A DNA stretch of 64,000 nucleotides from Hyunsoonleella pacifica (lineage in GTDB: Bacteria > Bacteroidota > Bacteroidia > Flavobacteriales > Flavobacteriaceae): contig NZ_SIRS01000004.1 in the NCBI RefSeq assembly GCF_004310335.1, positions 413,856 through 477,855 of the forward strand. The letters run 5' to 3'. The notes below the pieces were generated by a model that was not told where the DNA came from, did no database searches, and worked only from the letters and a program-made list of their open reading frames with translations. Both the position numbers and the translations under genes were made by a program. This document shows, in pieces, positions 52,131 through 62,635 of the stretch (position 1 is the first letter of the stretch; every line of letters starts with the position of its first letter).

Positions 52131-53906
52131 TTAGTTAATGGCATCACCTCGAAGCTTTCTATATTGTTGACGAGCTTCAACGAAATAGATGCTATCAGCA
52201 TGATTAAAAATTAATTCTTTGTAAAGTTCTTTAGCTTTTTCAGGGGCATTTAAATGATACAAATACAATTCTGCTAAACTATAAATTGCGTTATCTATCA
52301 AAATACCTTCCCTATAATTCTCAATAATTTGCTGATAATTATTGGCTGCATTTTCAAATTGTTTTTTAATTTCAAGAAGTTTCCCTTGTTTGTATAAGGC
52401 CTGTGGCATTATTGGCTCTGTTTTATGCTCTTCTAGTATGAATTCAAGTAAAGTAATAGCTTCATCATTTCTATTTTGAAATGCAAGTAAATCTGCCTTA
52501 GCATAACGTTTTAAAGCTATTTGAAGAGAATCCTCATATTTATTATCTGAAATTAACAACTTTAAATCTAAAGCATCATTTGCAATTAACTGAGATGTTG
52601 AGGATTTTAAAATTTTAAGTTGCGATTCTGCCCACTTAAAATCGCCTTTATAATAACTTGCCTTTGCTACTTTAAATCGTGCTTTTTGAGATATTTCGCT
52701 GTTTTTTAAATTTCTTTGTATTTGGGTGTAGTAAATTAATGCTTTGTTAAACTCTTCTTCTAAAACCAATATATCGGCAAGTTCAAATTTTATTTCCGCT
52801 TTTTGTAAATCATTTAAAGGCAATTTTAGTGTATTTTCTAAAAAAGTAGTTGCTGCTCCTGTTTTATTCATGTAAAAAGCCAAAAAATGAGCATAAGATA
52901 TTTGTAAATCTAAAGTTTGAGCAAAAGTGCCATAAGTATCAAAAAGTTCTAAATATTTATTTTGTAAATCTTCATATGAAGATCTGCTCGCTTCTTTAGT
53001 TTCAATTTGTAAAAGATCATAAAACGCCATCAATTTGGTATCTACATCTTGAGCATTTTCAATTACATAACTAAAAATAGATTTTGCAGTTTCAAATTCT
53101 TTTTCCTTTTCAGCTATTTTACCTAGGTTCATTATTCTATCTAACCCTTCCTGTTTTCTAGCATTTATAGCTTTTTCTTGTGCAAAAGCCTTACTAAAAT
53201 CTTTCTGTTGAACAAATAACCAACCTAATAACTCATTCCAAAGTACATTTGGTTCTTGTTGAATTTTCTTTATAAGTAACTTTCGTAAAATAATATTACT
53301 ATTGTTATTGCCATCCTCACTTACAAAACTGTTAAGAGCTCGTTTTACATTATTTAATGAAACCGGATTACTTTCTGCAAAATCAATGTAATTCAACATC
53401 ATTTTTTCAATGTTTCCCTTTTCTCCATAGAGTTGTGCTAATGGTAACTTTAAATTTAATTGCGGTTTTAAATCCATTGCTTTCTCATAAGTAGAAATAG
53501 CTTGATCTAACAATGAATAATCTTGAAAAGCTCTAGCAACAGAGTAAGCATTATTAGCATTGACGAGCAAACTATTTATTGCAACACTATAGTTTTCATT
53601 AGCTTTTTCAGGGTTATTTTGCAATTGATAGTTATGTCCCAAGGTTACATAAAATGCTGGGTATTTAGTCCTGCCAATTATTTTCAATAAAAAGTCTTCT
53701 ACTTCCTTGTATTGTTCTAGTTGCTGATGTATATCAATAATTTGCTTGATGTAACCTATGTTTGATCTTGATTTAGCATATAGTTTTTTGTATTCTACTA
53801 ATGCCTTCTCAAAATCTCCATTTTTATAATATTCCTTCGCAAATAAATCATCTTGTGCTAACAGAATAGTTGGGACAAATAAGAATAAAAACAATATCAA
53901 TCTCAT
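52131..53906 (-). CDS. Exported tetratricopeptide-repeat protein
   Basis: 591 residues. Signal peptide (about 1-17, ending LLAQ). The mature protein consists of TPR helices (ALVEYKKLYAKS; PAFYVTLGHNYQLQNNPEKA; LDQAISTYEKAMDLKPQ; AIYSLAELYLYHLNAPEKAKELY) and is probably a periplasmic scaffold. No catalytic domain. Partner unknown. Confidence 0.9.
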   Translation of the reverse strand: MRLILFLFLFVPTILLAQDDLFAKEYYKNGDFEKALVEYKKLYAKSRSNIGYIKQIIDIHQQLEQYKEVEDFLLKIIGRTKYPAFYVTLGHNYQLQNNPEKANENYSVAINSLLVNANNAYSVARAFQDYSLLDQAISTYEKAMDLKPQLNLKLPLAQLYGEKGNIEKMMLNYIDFAESNPVSLNNVKRALNSFVSEDGNNNSNIILRKLLIKKIQQEPNVLWNELLGWLFVQQKDFSKAFAQEKAINARKQEGLDRIMNLGKIAEKEKEFETAKSIFSYVIENAQDVDTKLMAFYDLLQIETKEASRSSYEDLQNKYLELFDTYGTFAQTLDLQISYAHFLAFYMNKTGAATTFLENTLKLPLNDLQKAEIKFELADILVLEEEFNKALIYYTQIQRNLKNSEISQKARFKVAKASYYKGDFKWAESQLKILKSSTSQLIANDALDLKLLISDNKYEDSLQIALKRYAKADLLAFQNRNDEAITLLEFILEEHKTEPIMPQALYKQGKLLEIKKQFENAANNYQQIIENYREGILIDNAIYSLAELYLYHLNAPEKAKELYKELIFNHADSIYFVEARQQYRKLRGDAIN

Positions 53907-53954
53907 TTAGTAAATATAATGAAGATAAATTGAAACTTATATTCTCTAAACACC

Positions 53955-53984
53955 AAAAATGCCCGAATATTACATTCGGGCATT
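53955..53984 (-). terminator. Terminator downstream of the 40-residue gene
   Basis: AATGCCCGAAT pairs with ATTCGGGCATT; ATTTTTGG follows on the minus strand. Confidence 0.78.
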
Positions 53985-54077
53985 ACCAACCAAAATAATG
54001 TTCTATTAACTAAACTACCGATATTAAAAACGATAATATCACTCGATTGGGGACAGTTTTTGTTTGTTTAAAACAAT

Positions 54078-54200
54078 TTATTTTTTCACAACTGCCAAGG
54101 TTTTATCTTCAGGTTTTTCTAAACTAAAATCTGAAAATATAACTTTACTCCCAATAAAAATAAGTGCTAAAAGCAGAATAATACGAAGTACATTCTTCAT
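54078..54200 (-). CDS. 40-residue single-span membrane peptide
   Basis: ATG at 54200, stop TAA at 54078. Translation starts MKNVLRIILLLALIFIGSKV and ends in a short charged tail (EKPEDKTLAVVKK). One transmembrane helix, with a well-formed terminator just downstream, and a coding-like pattern. No family recognised. It is a short, probably overlooked gene. Confidence 0.6.
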   Translation of the reverse strand: MKNVLRIILLLALIFIGSKVIFSDFSLEKPEDKTLAVVKK

Positions 54201-54339
54201 GGTTAAGTAGGTTGATAGATTTGGTGTAGCTATATTCTAAAATATATTAGAAACCACCAAGAAAACCCATAAAAAATCGTTAATCGTCACTACAAAAACG
54301 TATTTAATCGATTTTAATCAAAAAAATGAAAGAAAAATA

Positions 54340-55608
54340 CTATATTTTATTAAATCCTGTATAGGCTTGTAAAACTTCTGGTATTTCTACTCCATCTGCA
54401 ACTTGATAATTTTCTAAAATCCCTGCTAAAATCCTTGGCAAGGCTAAAGAACTTCCATTTAAAGTATGTGCCAATTCATTTTTACCATTTGCATTTTTAT
54501 ATCGTAATTTTAAACGATTGGCCTGAAATGTTTCAAAGTTAGATACTGAAGATACTTCTAACCATCTATTTTGAGCTGTAGAAAACACTTCAAAATCATA
54601 GGTTAGAGCAGATGCAAAAGATGTATCTCCTCCACAAAGTTTTAAAATTCTATATGGTAATTTTAACGCTTCTAAAATTGTTTTTACATGATTTACCATT
54701 CCGTCCAAAGCTTCATAAGATTTTTCAGGATGCTCTACTCTTATAATTTCAACTTTATCAAATTGATGTAACCTATTAAGCCCTCTTACATGTGCGCCAT
54801 AGCTTCCTGCCTCTCTTCTAAAACACGGCGTATATCCAGTAATACCTATTGGTAAATCACTTTCATTCAATACTGTATTTCTAAAGATATTAGTTCCTGG
54901 TACTTCAGCAGTGGGAATTAAATATAAGTTATCCTCAGTAACATGATACATTTGCCCTTCTTTATCGGGTAACTGCCCTGTGCCTATACCTGAAGCTTCA
55001 TTTACCAATAGCGGTAATTGATATTCTGTATATCCAGCTTCTGCATTCTTATCTAAAAAGTAGGTAATTAAAGCACGCTGTAATTTTGCACCTTTTCCTT
55101 TATACACAGGAAAGCCTGCACCAGTAATTTTATTCCCCAACTCAAAATCTATTATATCATATTTTTTTGCAAGTTCCCAATGTGGTAATGCACCTTCGTG
55201 TAACGTTGGAATATCCCCCCAATTGAATACCTCTTCATTATCTTCTTCAGAGTTTCCTGTGGGTACAGATTCATGAGGTACATTAGGAATTTGAAATAAC
55301 AAATCTTGTAGATCATTTGAAGCTTCATTAAGTTCCTCAGTAAGTGTTTTAGAAGTTTCCTTTAACTCTCCTGTTTTAGCTTTTAACGCATTTGCTTCTT
55401 CTACTTTTCCCGATTTAAACAAGCCTCCTATTTGTTTAGATATGGTGTTAGACTCCGCAAGGGTATTATCTAATTCCGTTTGAATACTTCTACGCTTTTC
55501 GTCTAAAGTAATAACATCATCAATCATTTTACTTGCATCTAGACCTCGCTTTGCTAAACGTTGTATAACTGCTGCTTTGTTATCTCTAATAAATGGAACT
55601 TGTAGCAT
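54340..55608 (-). CDS. serS: Seryl-tRNA synthetase
   Basis: 422 residues. N-terminal antiparallel coiled coil (about 25-105) that reads the long variable arm, then class II core with TAEVPGTNIFRN, CFRREAGSYGAHVRGLNRLHQFDKVE and the terminal motif 3 NGSSLALPRILAGILENYQ. Start at the family's conserved MLQVPFIRDN. Confidence 0.97.
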   Translation of the reverse strand: MLQVPFIRDNKAAVIQRLAKRGLDASKMIDDVITLDEKRRSIQTELDNTLAESNTISKQIGGLFKSGKVEEANALKAKTGELKETSKTLTEELNEASNDLQDLLFQIPNVPHESVPTGNSEEDNEEVFNWGDIPTLHEGALPHWELAKKYDIIDFELGNKITGAGFPVYKGKGAKLQRALITYFLDKNAEAGYTEYQLPLLVNEASGIGTGQLPDKEGQMYHVTEDNLYLIPTAEVPGTNIFRNTVLNESDLPIGITGYTPCFRREAGSYGAHVRGLNRLHQFDKVEIIRVEHPEKSYEALDGMVNHVKTILEALKLPYRILKLCGGDTSFASALTYDFEVFSTAQNRWLEVSSVSNFETFQANRLKLRYKNANGKNELAHTLNGSSLALPRILAGILENYQVADGVEIPEVLQAYTGFNKI

Positions 55609-55650
55609 GGTTTAAAATTTAAGCGACAAATTTAATAAATACTAATAGAC

Positions 55651-56964
55651 TTAATTAGTTTTTGAAGGTAAAATCCAGCTACTGTGTTTTAAAGATTCCC
55701 ATGGTAGACTTGCAATATCAACCTCAGGATTAATGAGTTGTTTTAAAGGTTTTCCATTTACACTAACCTTACAGTTTACATACACTGAGATATCTTTACC
55801 TTTTGCTTTAAATTCTTGCTTTAAATATTGTGAAAATTGCCAAATTACGTCTGGCTTTGTACTTGCACTTTTCTGCTGCTTTTTAGTTAAATAATCATCT
55901 AGAGAAATTCTTGTTTTTTCTCCTGTCTGCTTATCTTTTACAGTATAAGTTATGGTTCCATATTTTGCTCTAAGCATCATACGCCACGATAAACGATGCC
56001 CTTCTTCTGTCCATAAAACATCATCTTTAAAGACATGATGACGTAGAGGCAATACTATTTGAAATAAAAAATAAATAGTAAACAAGGGGATATAAACATG
56101 CTTTATTTTTGGATATTTTATTTCAGCTTTATCATAAAACACCCTCTTTTTTAAAAAGATATTTCGAATGGTTTTTGGCGTAAAGAAAAATACATAAAAG
56201 GCTAAAGCCAGATATGGAAAAATCCCTATTTGAAATACAATAGAATTAAATAAATGAAATCCAATTGAAATAATAAATGCCCACTTTCTTGTTGGTTTAT
56301 ACAATAAAAAGGGGACAATTAAACCATCAAATAAAATACCTCCCCATGTTAAAACGTTTTGCAACCACTCTTCTTGTAAAATATCTCCAATAAGGTAATA
56401 ATTCCTTTTCCCTTTCATTAACACCTCCATTACAGTACCATCAATCCAATCGGGGTATAATTTTGCTATTGAAGCATACGTATATACAATAAAGAGTTGT
56501 AAAATAAATACGCTCCTACACCAATTAGGCATTGCATTAGTTTTTAATGATGGGGTTAATTTAGCATCAATAGAAACGTCTCGATGAGCTGGCATAAATA
56601 CCATTATAGCACTTATTAAAACTAATAAGTAATAGTGGTTATTATATGATGATTTTTGCATAAGGTAGCTTCCCGTCCATAGCAACGTAAAACTTACTAT
56701 ACTTATGCGGTATTTATAACCTACCATAATTAGTAAGCCAAAAACACTCATTACAGCATAATATATATACATGCCTTCTCCTTGAAAAACCTGCAACCAC
56801 TCAAAACCTATAAATGTGAATGTAAATTTTGGCTCAACTAAACCTCGCCTAACCCAACCCGTGAGTATTGCCCCAAAAGATTCTAAAAAGCATAGTAATC
56901 CAAAAAATACTCTAAAAATTACTAGTTGAGAATTATCGATATGTTTGAACAACCATGTATTCAA
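55651..56964 (-). CDS. HTTM-domain (vitamin K-dependent gamma-carboxylase-like) membrane protein
   Basis: 437 residues with an HTTM membrane domain (several hydrophobic segments from about 12 to 285) and a C-terminal soluble part (RLSWRMMLRAKYGTITYTVKDKQTGE). The N-terminus NSQLVIFRVFFGLLCFLESFG is family-like. Animal homologues carboxylate glutamate; in bacteria the substrate is unknown. Two bases from the ribF stop. Confidence 0.88.
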   Translation of the reverse strand: MNTWLFKHIDNSQLVIFRVFFGLLCFLESFGAILTGWVRRGLVEPKFTFTFIGFEWLQVFQGEGMYIYYAVMSVFGLLIMVGYKYRISIVSFTLLWTGSYLMQKSSYNNHYYLLVLISAIMVFMPAHRDVSIDAKLTPSLKTNAMPNWCRSVFILQLFIVYTYASIAKLYPDWIDGTVMEVLMKGKRNYYLIGDILQEEWLQNVLTWGGILFDGLIVPFLLYKPTRKWAFIISIGFHLFNSIVFQIGIFPYLALAFYVFFFTPKTIRNIFLKKRVFYDKAEIKYPKIKHVYIPLFTIYFLFQIVLPLRHHVFKDDVLWTEEGHRLSWRMMLRAKYGTITYTVKDKQTGEKTRISLDDYLTKKQQKSASTKPDVIWQFSQYLKQEFKAKGKDISVYVNCKVSVNGKPLKQLINPEVDIASLPWESLKHSSWILPSKTN

Positions 56965-56966
56965 TA

Positions 56967-57896
56967 TTATAACGTATTGATAAAATTTAATGAGAATAAT
57001 TTATCCTTTTGGAGTTGTTTTTTTAGTTCTAGAATTGATTCAAACTTTTGTTCATCACGAATACGCTCCAATACATCAATCTGAATGTCTTTACCATAAA
57101 TGGTTTTACTAAAATTAAAAAAATGTACCTCAATAGATTCAGTTTTACCGTTAACCGTTGGGTTCATTCCAATATTCATCATACCAAAAACAGTTTCACT
57201 ATCAATCACTGATTTTACAACATATGACCCCTGTTTAGGTATTAATTTGTAGTCTTCTTTAATATTGATATTGGCAGTAGGGTAATCTAACTCTTTTCCA
57301 ATCCCTTTCCCTTTCACAACAGTTCCCGATAACATAAATGGATAACCTAAATATTTATTTGCTTTTTGAATATCTCCTTCAAAAAGTGCCTTTCTAATTT
57401 TTGTAGAACTTACTGCAACATCATTAATATCTTGAGCGGAGATTTCTTCTACTTCAAAACCAAATTCTTTGCCATACTTTATCAAATCATTAATATCAGC
57501 ATTTCTATTTCTACCAAATCTGTGATCGTAACCTATAATCACTTTTTTAGTATTTAGCTTATCTATTAAAACTTGTTTTACAAATTCTTCAGCTGATAAT
57601 CTTGAAAAATCTTTTGTAAATTTCTTTATCAAAAGATAGTCTAACCCTAAAGTATCTAAGATACGGCTTCGCTCTTCAATAGTATTAATCAGTTTAATAT
57701 TAGAGTCTTTTTGTAATACCATTCTTGGGTGTGGAAAAAATGTAAGAATTACAGATTTAAAGTCTTCTTTTTTTCCTAAAGTAATGAGGCGATTTACAAT
57801 TTTTTGATGTCCTACGTGAACACCATCAAATGTTCCAATCGTTACTATTGTAGATACTTTGGATTTATATTCTTCAATTGGCAATACCTTACCCAT
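56967..57896 (-). CDS. ribF: Bifunctional riboflavin kinase / FAD synthetase
   Basis: 309 residues. N-terminal adenylyltransferase with TIGTFDGVHVGHQKIV (HxGH) and GYDHRFGRNRNAD; C-terminal riboflavin kinase with VKGKGIGKELDYPTANIN, GMMNIGMNPT and EVHFFNFSKTIYGKDI. Makes FMN and FAD, which several flavoenzymes here need. First gene of the ribF-HTTM pair. Confidence 0.96.
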   Translation of the reverse strand: MGKVLPIEEYKSKVSTIVTIGTFDGVHVGHQKIVNRLITLGKKEDFKSVILTFFPHPRMVLQKDSNIKLINTIEERSRILDTLGLDYLLIKKFTKDFSRLSAEEFVKQVLIDKLNTKKVIIGYDHRFGRNRNADINDLIKYGKEFGFEVEEISAQDINDVAVSSTKIRKALFEGDIQKANKYLGYPFMLSGTVVKGKGIGKELDYPTANINIKEDYKLIPKQGSYVVKSVIDSETVFGMMNIGMNPTVNGKTESIEVHFFNFSKTIYGKDIQIDVLERIRDEQKFESILELKKQLQKDKLFSLNFINTL

Positions 57897-57965
57897 AGGT
57901 GATTTGGAATTGTTAATGTCGTTAAAATAAGTTAGATTTGTTTGAAAAGACCTCTAATACTATTC

Positions 57966-60611
57966 ATGGAAACAAAACTACATTATGTTTTTGCAACAAC
58001 CATATTTTTAATTGCTTTTTCAGCGTTTTCACAAGATAACTTTTTTGTTAAAACAAAATACCAACAAAAAACTACTTCATTAAAGTCTACTTCAGGAGAA
58101 AATTTAACATATCAATTCGATTACAAAACCTTAAGTACCGCATTACAAAAAGCATCAAATAGACATGCATCGAAAGCATCAGATATTATTATCAGTTTCC
58201 CTAACTTAAATGGTACTTTAGAGAGATATAAAATAGTAGAAGCCTCTGTAATGCACCCTGATTTACAAGAAAAATACCCTGAGATCAGATCATATATTGG
58301 TTATGGTATTGACAATCCAACGGGGTATTTACGATTTAGTTTATCGCCCTATAAAGGTCTTTCTGGAGTTGTTTTAGGCAAGAAAAAAACAGAGATTTTT
58401 CATGCTGACGCTAAAAACACATCTAAATTCACTGTTCTTAACAAACTTAATCTAGATAATAGTAAAAGTTTTAAATGTAGCACGTTGAATGCATTTGCTG
58501 AGGCATCACATAAAAGTGAAGGTTTAAAAGATTCAGATGATAGTATAAATAGACTTTATACCATAGCAATTTCTGTAACTGGAGAATATTCTAGCTTCCA
58601 CGGAGGTACTTTACCTTCTGTTAATGCTGCATTAGCTGCAACATTAACCAATGTTAACGCTGTTTTTGAAAACGATTTTAATGTATCCTTAGAGTTAGCT
58701 GCAAATAATGATAATGTAATTTATCTTAGTTCTGCTACTGACCCTTATTCAGGTTTTAATAATTATAGTACTGAAGTACAAACCACTTTAGATAATGAAA
58801 TTGGAAATGCCAATTATGATGTTGGTCATTTACTTTCAGCAATTGGTTTTGATGGTAATGCAGGTTGTATTGGTTGCGTATGTACTACTGGACTTAAAGG
58901 TAGCGCTTATGCCTCTGACGATGCACCTTCTGGGTTTAATTTTGATATAGATTTAGTTGCTCATGAAATTGGACATCAGTTTGGAGCTAACCACACCTGG
59001 ACACATGATGGTAATGAAGGAACCAATGTACAAATGGAACCAGGAAGTGGCACAACCGTTATGGGATACGCTGGTATTGCTGCTTCAGCTAACATACAAA
59101 TTAATAGTGACCCTTACTTTCATGCTATTTCCATCGAGCAAGTCACGAATTTTATAAAAACAACATCTTGTGCTACTGAAACTAACACAGGTAATACTAC
59201 ACCAACTGCCGATGCTGGTAGCGATTTTACATTACCTATTGGCACTGCTTTTAAACTTACAGGAATCGGTAGCGATAGTGATGGAGATAATATTACCTAC
59301 TGTTGGGAGCAAATAAACGAAGATAATGCCTTAACTGTCTTTCCAAACCCAAATTCAGGGAATGATAACGCTGTTTTGGTTAGATCTTTTCCTCCATCCA
59401 CAAATCCAACAAGATATTTTCCTAATTTATCTGATTTAAAATTTGGCGTAAATGCCAACCAGTGGGAAAAGATTCCTAATGTTGGGAGAACTGCAGATTT
59501 TAGGCTAACAATAAGAGATAATAAACCTGGCGGGGCTAACAATAGTCATGATGATATGCGTGTAACCTTTGACCCTAGTTTTGGACCTTTTGAAATTACT
59601 TCTCAAAATACAACTGGTATTTCATGGACTACAAGAAGTACCGAAACCATTACTTGGAATGTTAATAGTACCAATACTCTACCCGGAGCTTCTAACGTAA
59701 ATATCTTATTGTCTACAGATGGTGGAGAAACCTATAATGAGATAGTAAGTAATATACCTAACAATGGAAATTACTCGTTAACAGTTCCAAATACACCTTC
59801 TCCTGCATGTAGGTTAATGATTGAACCTACAAACAATGTGTTCTTCGCTACAAATGCTGAAGACTTCGCTATAGGCTTTCAAGTTAATACAACATGTACG
59901 CAATACAGTTCTGCTAACAATTTAGGCATAAATATTCCTGATAACACAGGGACTTTTAGCCAAAGTAATGTTATTAATATTCCTGATAACACAACAATTA
60001 CTGATATAAATATTGGCATGGATATTACCCATAGTTATATTGGCGATTTAGGAATTGAGATTGTAAGCCCCAGCAACACTACTGTTACACTGAAAACATC
60101 AAGTGATTGTGATTCTGAAGAGAATATTATTGGTGTTTTTGATGATGATGCAGTTGCCTTCAATTGTACTAACGCAAGTAATAACATTTCGCAAAAGTCT
60201 TTAAATGATTTACTTGAAATTTTTAATAATGAGAGTTCCTCTGGAGAGTGGACAATCAGATTAGGAGATTTTCAACCAGGAGACACTGGCACCTTAAATT
60301 CATGGTTTATTGAGATTTGTGAAACCACTAGTTCCCCATTAGAAATAACTAATTTTGATTTTAAAAATATTAAGATATTTCCAAATCCAAGTAATGGCAG
60401 ATTTACTATAAAGGTAGATTCTACACATACCAGAAAGAACATTAAGCTTGAAGTTTTTGATGTAAGAGGTAGACGTATTTATAAGCAAGATTTTAAGGAG
60501 GTATCAAATTTAGATGAAACTATAGATTTACAAAATGCCCAGTCTGGCATGTACATTTTGTATTTAAGTGACGAGACTACAACTGATATAAGAAGAATAG
60601 CTATTAAGTAA
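57966..60611 (+). CDS. Secreted zinc metalloprotease with P domain and T9SS sorting domain
   Basis: 881 residues from ATG 57966 (a TTG eight codons earlier is less likely because it would put charged residues before the signal peptide). Signal peptide 1-23, a propeptide of about 170 residues, then a reprolysin-like peptidase with AHEIGHQFGANHTW (His333, Glu334, His337, His343 zinc motif) and GTTVMGYAG met-turn. A PKD-type segment, an Ig-like segment, a proprotein-convertase P domain (TTITDINIGMDITHSYIGDLGIEIVSP) and a C-terminal T9SS domain (IFPNPSNGRFTIKV ... IDLQNAQSGMYILYL) follow. Confidence 0.92.
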   Translation: METKLHYVFATTIFLIAFSAFSQDNFFVKTKYQQKTTSLKSTSGENLTYQFDYKTLSTALQKASNRHASKASDIIISFPNLNGTLERYKIVEASVMHPDLQEKYPEIRSYIGYGIDNPTGYLRFSLSPYKGLSGVVLGKKKTEIFHADAKNTSKFTVLNKLNLDNSKSFKCSTLNAFAEASHKSEGLKDSDDSINRLYTIAISVTGEYSSFHGGTLPSVNAALAATLTNVNAVFENDFNVSLELAANNDNVIYLSSATDPYSGFNNYSTEVQTTLDNEIGNANYDVGHLLSAIGFDGNAGCIGCVCTTGLKGSAYASDDAPSGFNFDIDLVAHEIGHQFGANHTWTHDGNEGTNVQMEPGSGTTVMGYAGIAASANIQINSDPYFHAISIEQVTNFIKTTSCATETNTGNTTPTADAGSDFTLPIGTAFKLTGIGSDSDGDNITYCWEQINEDNALTVFPNPNSGNDNAVLVRSFPPSTNPTRYFPNLSDLKFGVNANQWEKIPNVGRTADFRLTIRDNKPGGANNSHDDMRVTFDPSFGPFEITSQNTTGISWTTRSTETITWNVNSTNTLPGASNVNILLSTDGGETYNEIVSNIPNNGNYSLTVPNTPSPACRLMIEPTNNVFFATNAEDFAIGFQVNTTCTQYSSANNLGINIPDNTGTFSQSNVINIPDNTTITDINIGMDITHSYIGDLGIEIVSPSNTTVTLKTSSDCDSEENIIGVFDDDAVAFNCTNASNNISQKSLNDLLEIFNNESSSGEWTIRLGDFQPGDTGTLNSWFIEICETTSSPLEITNFDFKNIKIFPNPSNGRFTIKVDSTHTRKNIKLEVFDVRGRRIYKQDFKEVSNLDETIDLQNAQSGMYILYLSDETTTDIRRIAIK

Positions 60612-60625
60612 AAAGGTTTAATTAT

Positions 60626-61252
60626 TTACTTCCCATTAAAGCTATTCATGGTGTTATTCACTCCTGCTAAAGCAAAAGATTTTATCAATTCTACCGATTT
60701 GTCTAATCGCTCAGGGAGTTTTTCTATTTCTTCGGTATTCCACTCACCTAAAACATAATCTATTTGTCTTCCTTTAGAAAACGCATCACTAATACCAAAT
60801 CTAAAGCGATTGTATTTTGAAGTATTAAGTTTTATTTGAGTATCCTTCAAGCCATTATGCCCTCCATCACTCCCCTTAGTTTTTAATCTTATACTCCCAA
60901 AAGGCAAGTTTAAATCGTCAGTAATTATTAAGAGGTTTTCTAAAGGCACTTTTTCTTTTGTAAGCCAATATGTAACTGCCTTACCGCTTAGGTTCATGAA
61001 GGTACTGGGCTTTAAAAGCACAAATGTTCTTCCTTTTAATTTATAGGTAGCCACATCTCCAAGTTTTTGTGTTTCAAAAGCAAATCCCTCTTTCTCTGCA
61101 AAAAAGTCTAGAATCTTAAAGCCTATGTTGTGGCGTGTTTCCTTATACTTCTCTCCTATGTTACCTAATCCTACAATTAAAAATTTTTTCATGGGATCTT
61201 GACTTTCTTTTTGGGGTTTCAATTTGAACCATTTCAACAAAAACCTAAACAT
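60626..61252 (-). CDS. pth: Peptidyl-tRNA hydrolase
   Basis: 208 residues; releases peptides from stalled peptidyl-tRNA. Catalytic His41 in ETRHNIGF; KPSTFMNLSGKAV, LNLPFGSIRLKTKGSDGGHNGLKD are family blocks. A 20-residue hydrophobic/basic extension precedes the conserved MKKFLIVGLGNIG, as in many flavobacterial homologues; ATG at residue 21 (61192) is the alternative start. Confidence 0.95.
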   Translation of the reverse strand: MFRFLLKWFKLKPQKESQDPMKKFLIVGLGNIGEKYKETRHNIGFKILDFFAEKEGFAFETQKLGDVATYKLKGRTFVLLKPSTFMNLSGKAVTYWLTKEKVPLENLLIITDDLNLPFGSIRLKTKGSDGGHNGLKDTQIKLNTSKYNRFRFGISDAFSKGRQIDYVLGEWNTEEIEKLPERLDKSVELIKSFALAGVNNTMNSFNGK

Positions 61253-61275
61253 ATTTTCATTTTTTGTAAAAATAA

Positions 61276-61305
61276 AAAAGCATCCTAAATAAATTTAGAA
61301 TGCTA
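61276..61305 (-). terminator. Terminator downstream of clpX
   Basis: AGCATtCTAAAT pairs with ATTTAGgATGCT around a two-base loop, with six T after it on the minus strand. Confidence 0.72.
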
Positions 61306-61329
61306 ATATTAATTTATATTCACTATAAT

Positions 61330-62562
61330 TTAAGAAACTGCTTTAAGTTTTTTAAGTGTAGTTTTTGTTAATTTATCTTCAGCATAAGTTTTTGTTACAT
61401 TTAGCTTCTTATCATTGCTACTTGGAAGCTCAAACATTGCATCTGTTAAAATCTCTTCACATAAGGAACGAAGGCCTCTGGCTCCAAGTTTGTATTCAAT
61501 TGCTTTATCTACTATAAAACCTAATGCCCCGTCTGTTATTGAGAATTCAATATCATCCATAGCAAACAATTTTTTGTATTGCTTAATTATAGCATTTTTA
61601 GGCTCTGTTAGAATTGCTCTTAAGGTTTTCGCATCTAAAGGGTCCATGTAGGTTAATACTGGCAACCTTCCAATAATTTCAGGAATTAAACCAAAGTCCT
61701 TTAAATCTTTAGGTATAATATATTGAAGTAAATTATCCTGATCAATTACTTCATCAGACATTGATGCTGCATACCCAACAGCTTTCATATTTAAGCGTTT
61801 AGTAATTACACGCTCTATACCATCAAAGGCTCCTCCTGCAATGAACAAAATATTTTCAGTATTTACCTCTATAAACTTCTGGTCTGGATGCTTTCTTCCT
61901 CCTTTTGGTGGCACATTTACCACTGTCCCTTCTAAAAGTTTTAATAAAGCTTGCTGTACTCCTTCTCCAGAGACATCTCGCGTTATTGACGGATTATCAC
62001 TCTTGCGAGCTATTTTATCTATTTCATCAATAAATACAATACCTTTTTCAGCCTTCTCTAAATTATAATCTGCTGCTTGTAGTAAGCGCGTTAAAATACT
62101 TTCTACATCTTCTCCTACATAGCCTGCTTCTGTTAATACAGTTGCATCGACAATAGCAAGCGGCACGTTTAACATTCTTGCCACAGTTTTGGCCATCAAT
62201 GTTTTACCTGTACCAGTTTGTCCAACCATGACGATGTTACTTTTTTGTATTTCAATATCATCATTTGTTGGTGGCTGTAATAAACGTTTGTAATGATTGT
62301 AAACCGCAACAGACATTACCTTTTTTGTCATTTCTTGTCCAATAATATATTCATCAAGGAATGCTTTTATTTGTTGTGGTTTTCTGAGCTTTAACTCAGC
62401 TGATAAATCATTAGTATCGTTTTGTTTGGATTCCTCTACAACAATTCCATGTGCTTGCTCAATACACCTATCACAAATATGTGCATCTAAACCTGCTATC
62501 AATAAGTTGGTTTCTGGCTTTTTTCTACCACAAAACGAGCACTCTAATTCTTCTTTTGCCAT
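61330..62562 (-). CDS. clpX: ATP-dependent Clp protease ATP-binding subunit ClpX
   Basis: 410 residues. N-terminal zinc domain (Cys8, Cys11, Cys30, Cys33), AAA+ core with Walker A GQTGTGKT (114-121), Walker [11 protein letters not shown], the [18 protein letters not shown] pore/sensor region, and [13 protein letters not shown] sensor II. Unfolds substrates for ClpP. It follows clpP by 73 bp in the tig-clpP-clpX order. Confidence 0.98.
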   Translation of the reverse strand: MAKEELECSFCGRKKPETNLLIAGLDAHICDRCIEQAHGIVVEESKQNDTNDLSAELKLRKPQQIKAFLDEYIIGQEMTKKVMSVAVYNHYKRLLQPPTNDDIEIQKSNIVMVGQTGTGKTLMAKTVARMLNVPLAIVDATVLTEAGYVGEDVESILTRLLQAADYNLEKAEKGIVFIDEIDKIARKSDNPSITRDVSGEGVQQALLKLLEGTVVNVPPKGGRKHPDQKFIEVNTENILFIAGGAFDGIERVITKRLNMKAVGYAASMSDEVIDQDNLLQYIIPKDLKDFGLIPEIIGRLPVLTYMDPLDAKTLRAILTEPKNAIIKQYKKLFAMDDIEFSITDGALGFIVDKAIEYKLGARGLRSLCEEILTDAMFELPSSNDKKLNVTKTYAEDKLTKTTLKKLKAVS

Positions 62563-62635
62563 TAATCAGTTAAATTTGAGAGAAGTAAACTAGTATTTAC
62601 TTTTTCTATTTGGACTTGTAAAAGTACGATTTTTT

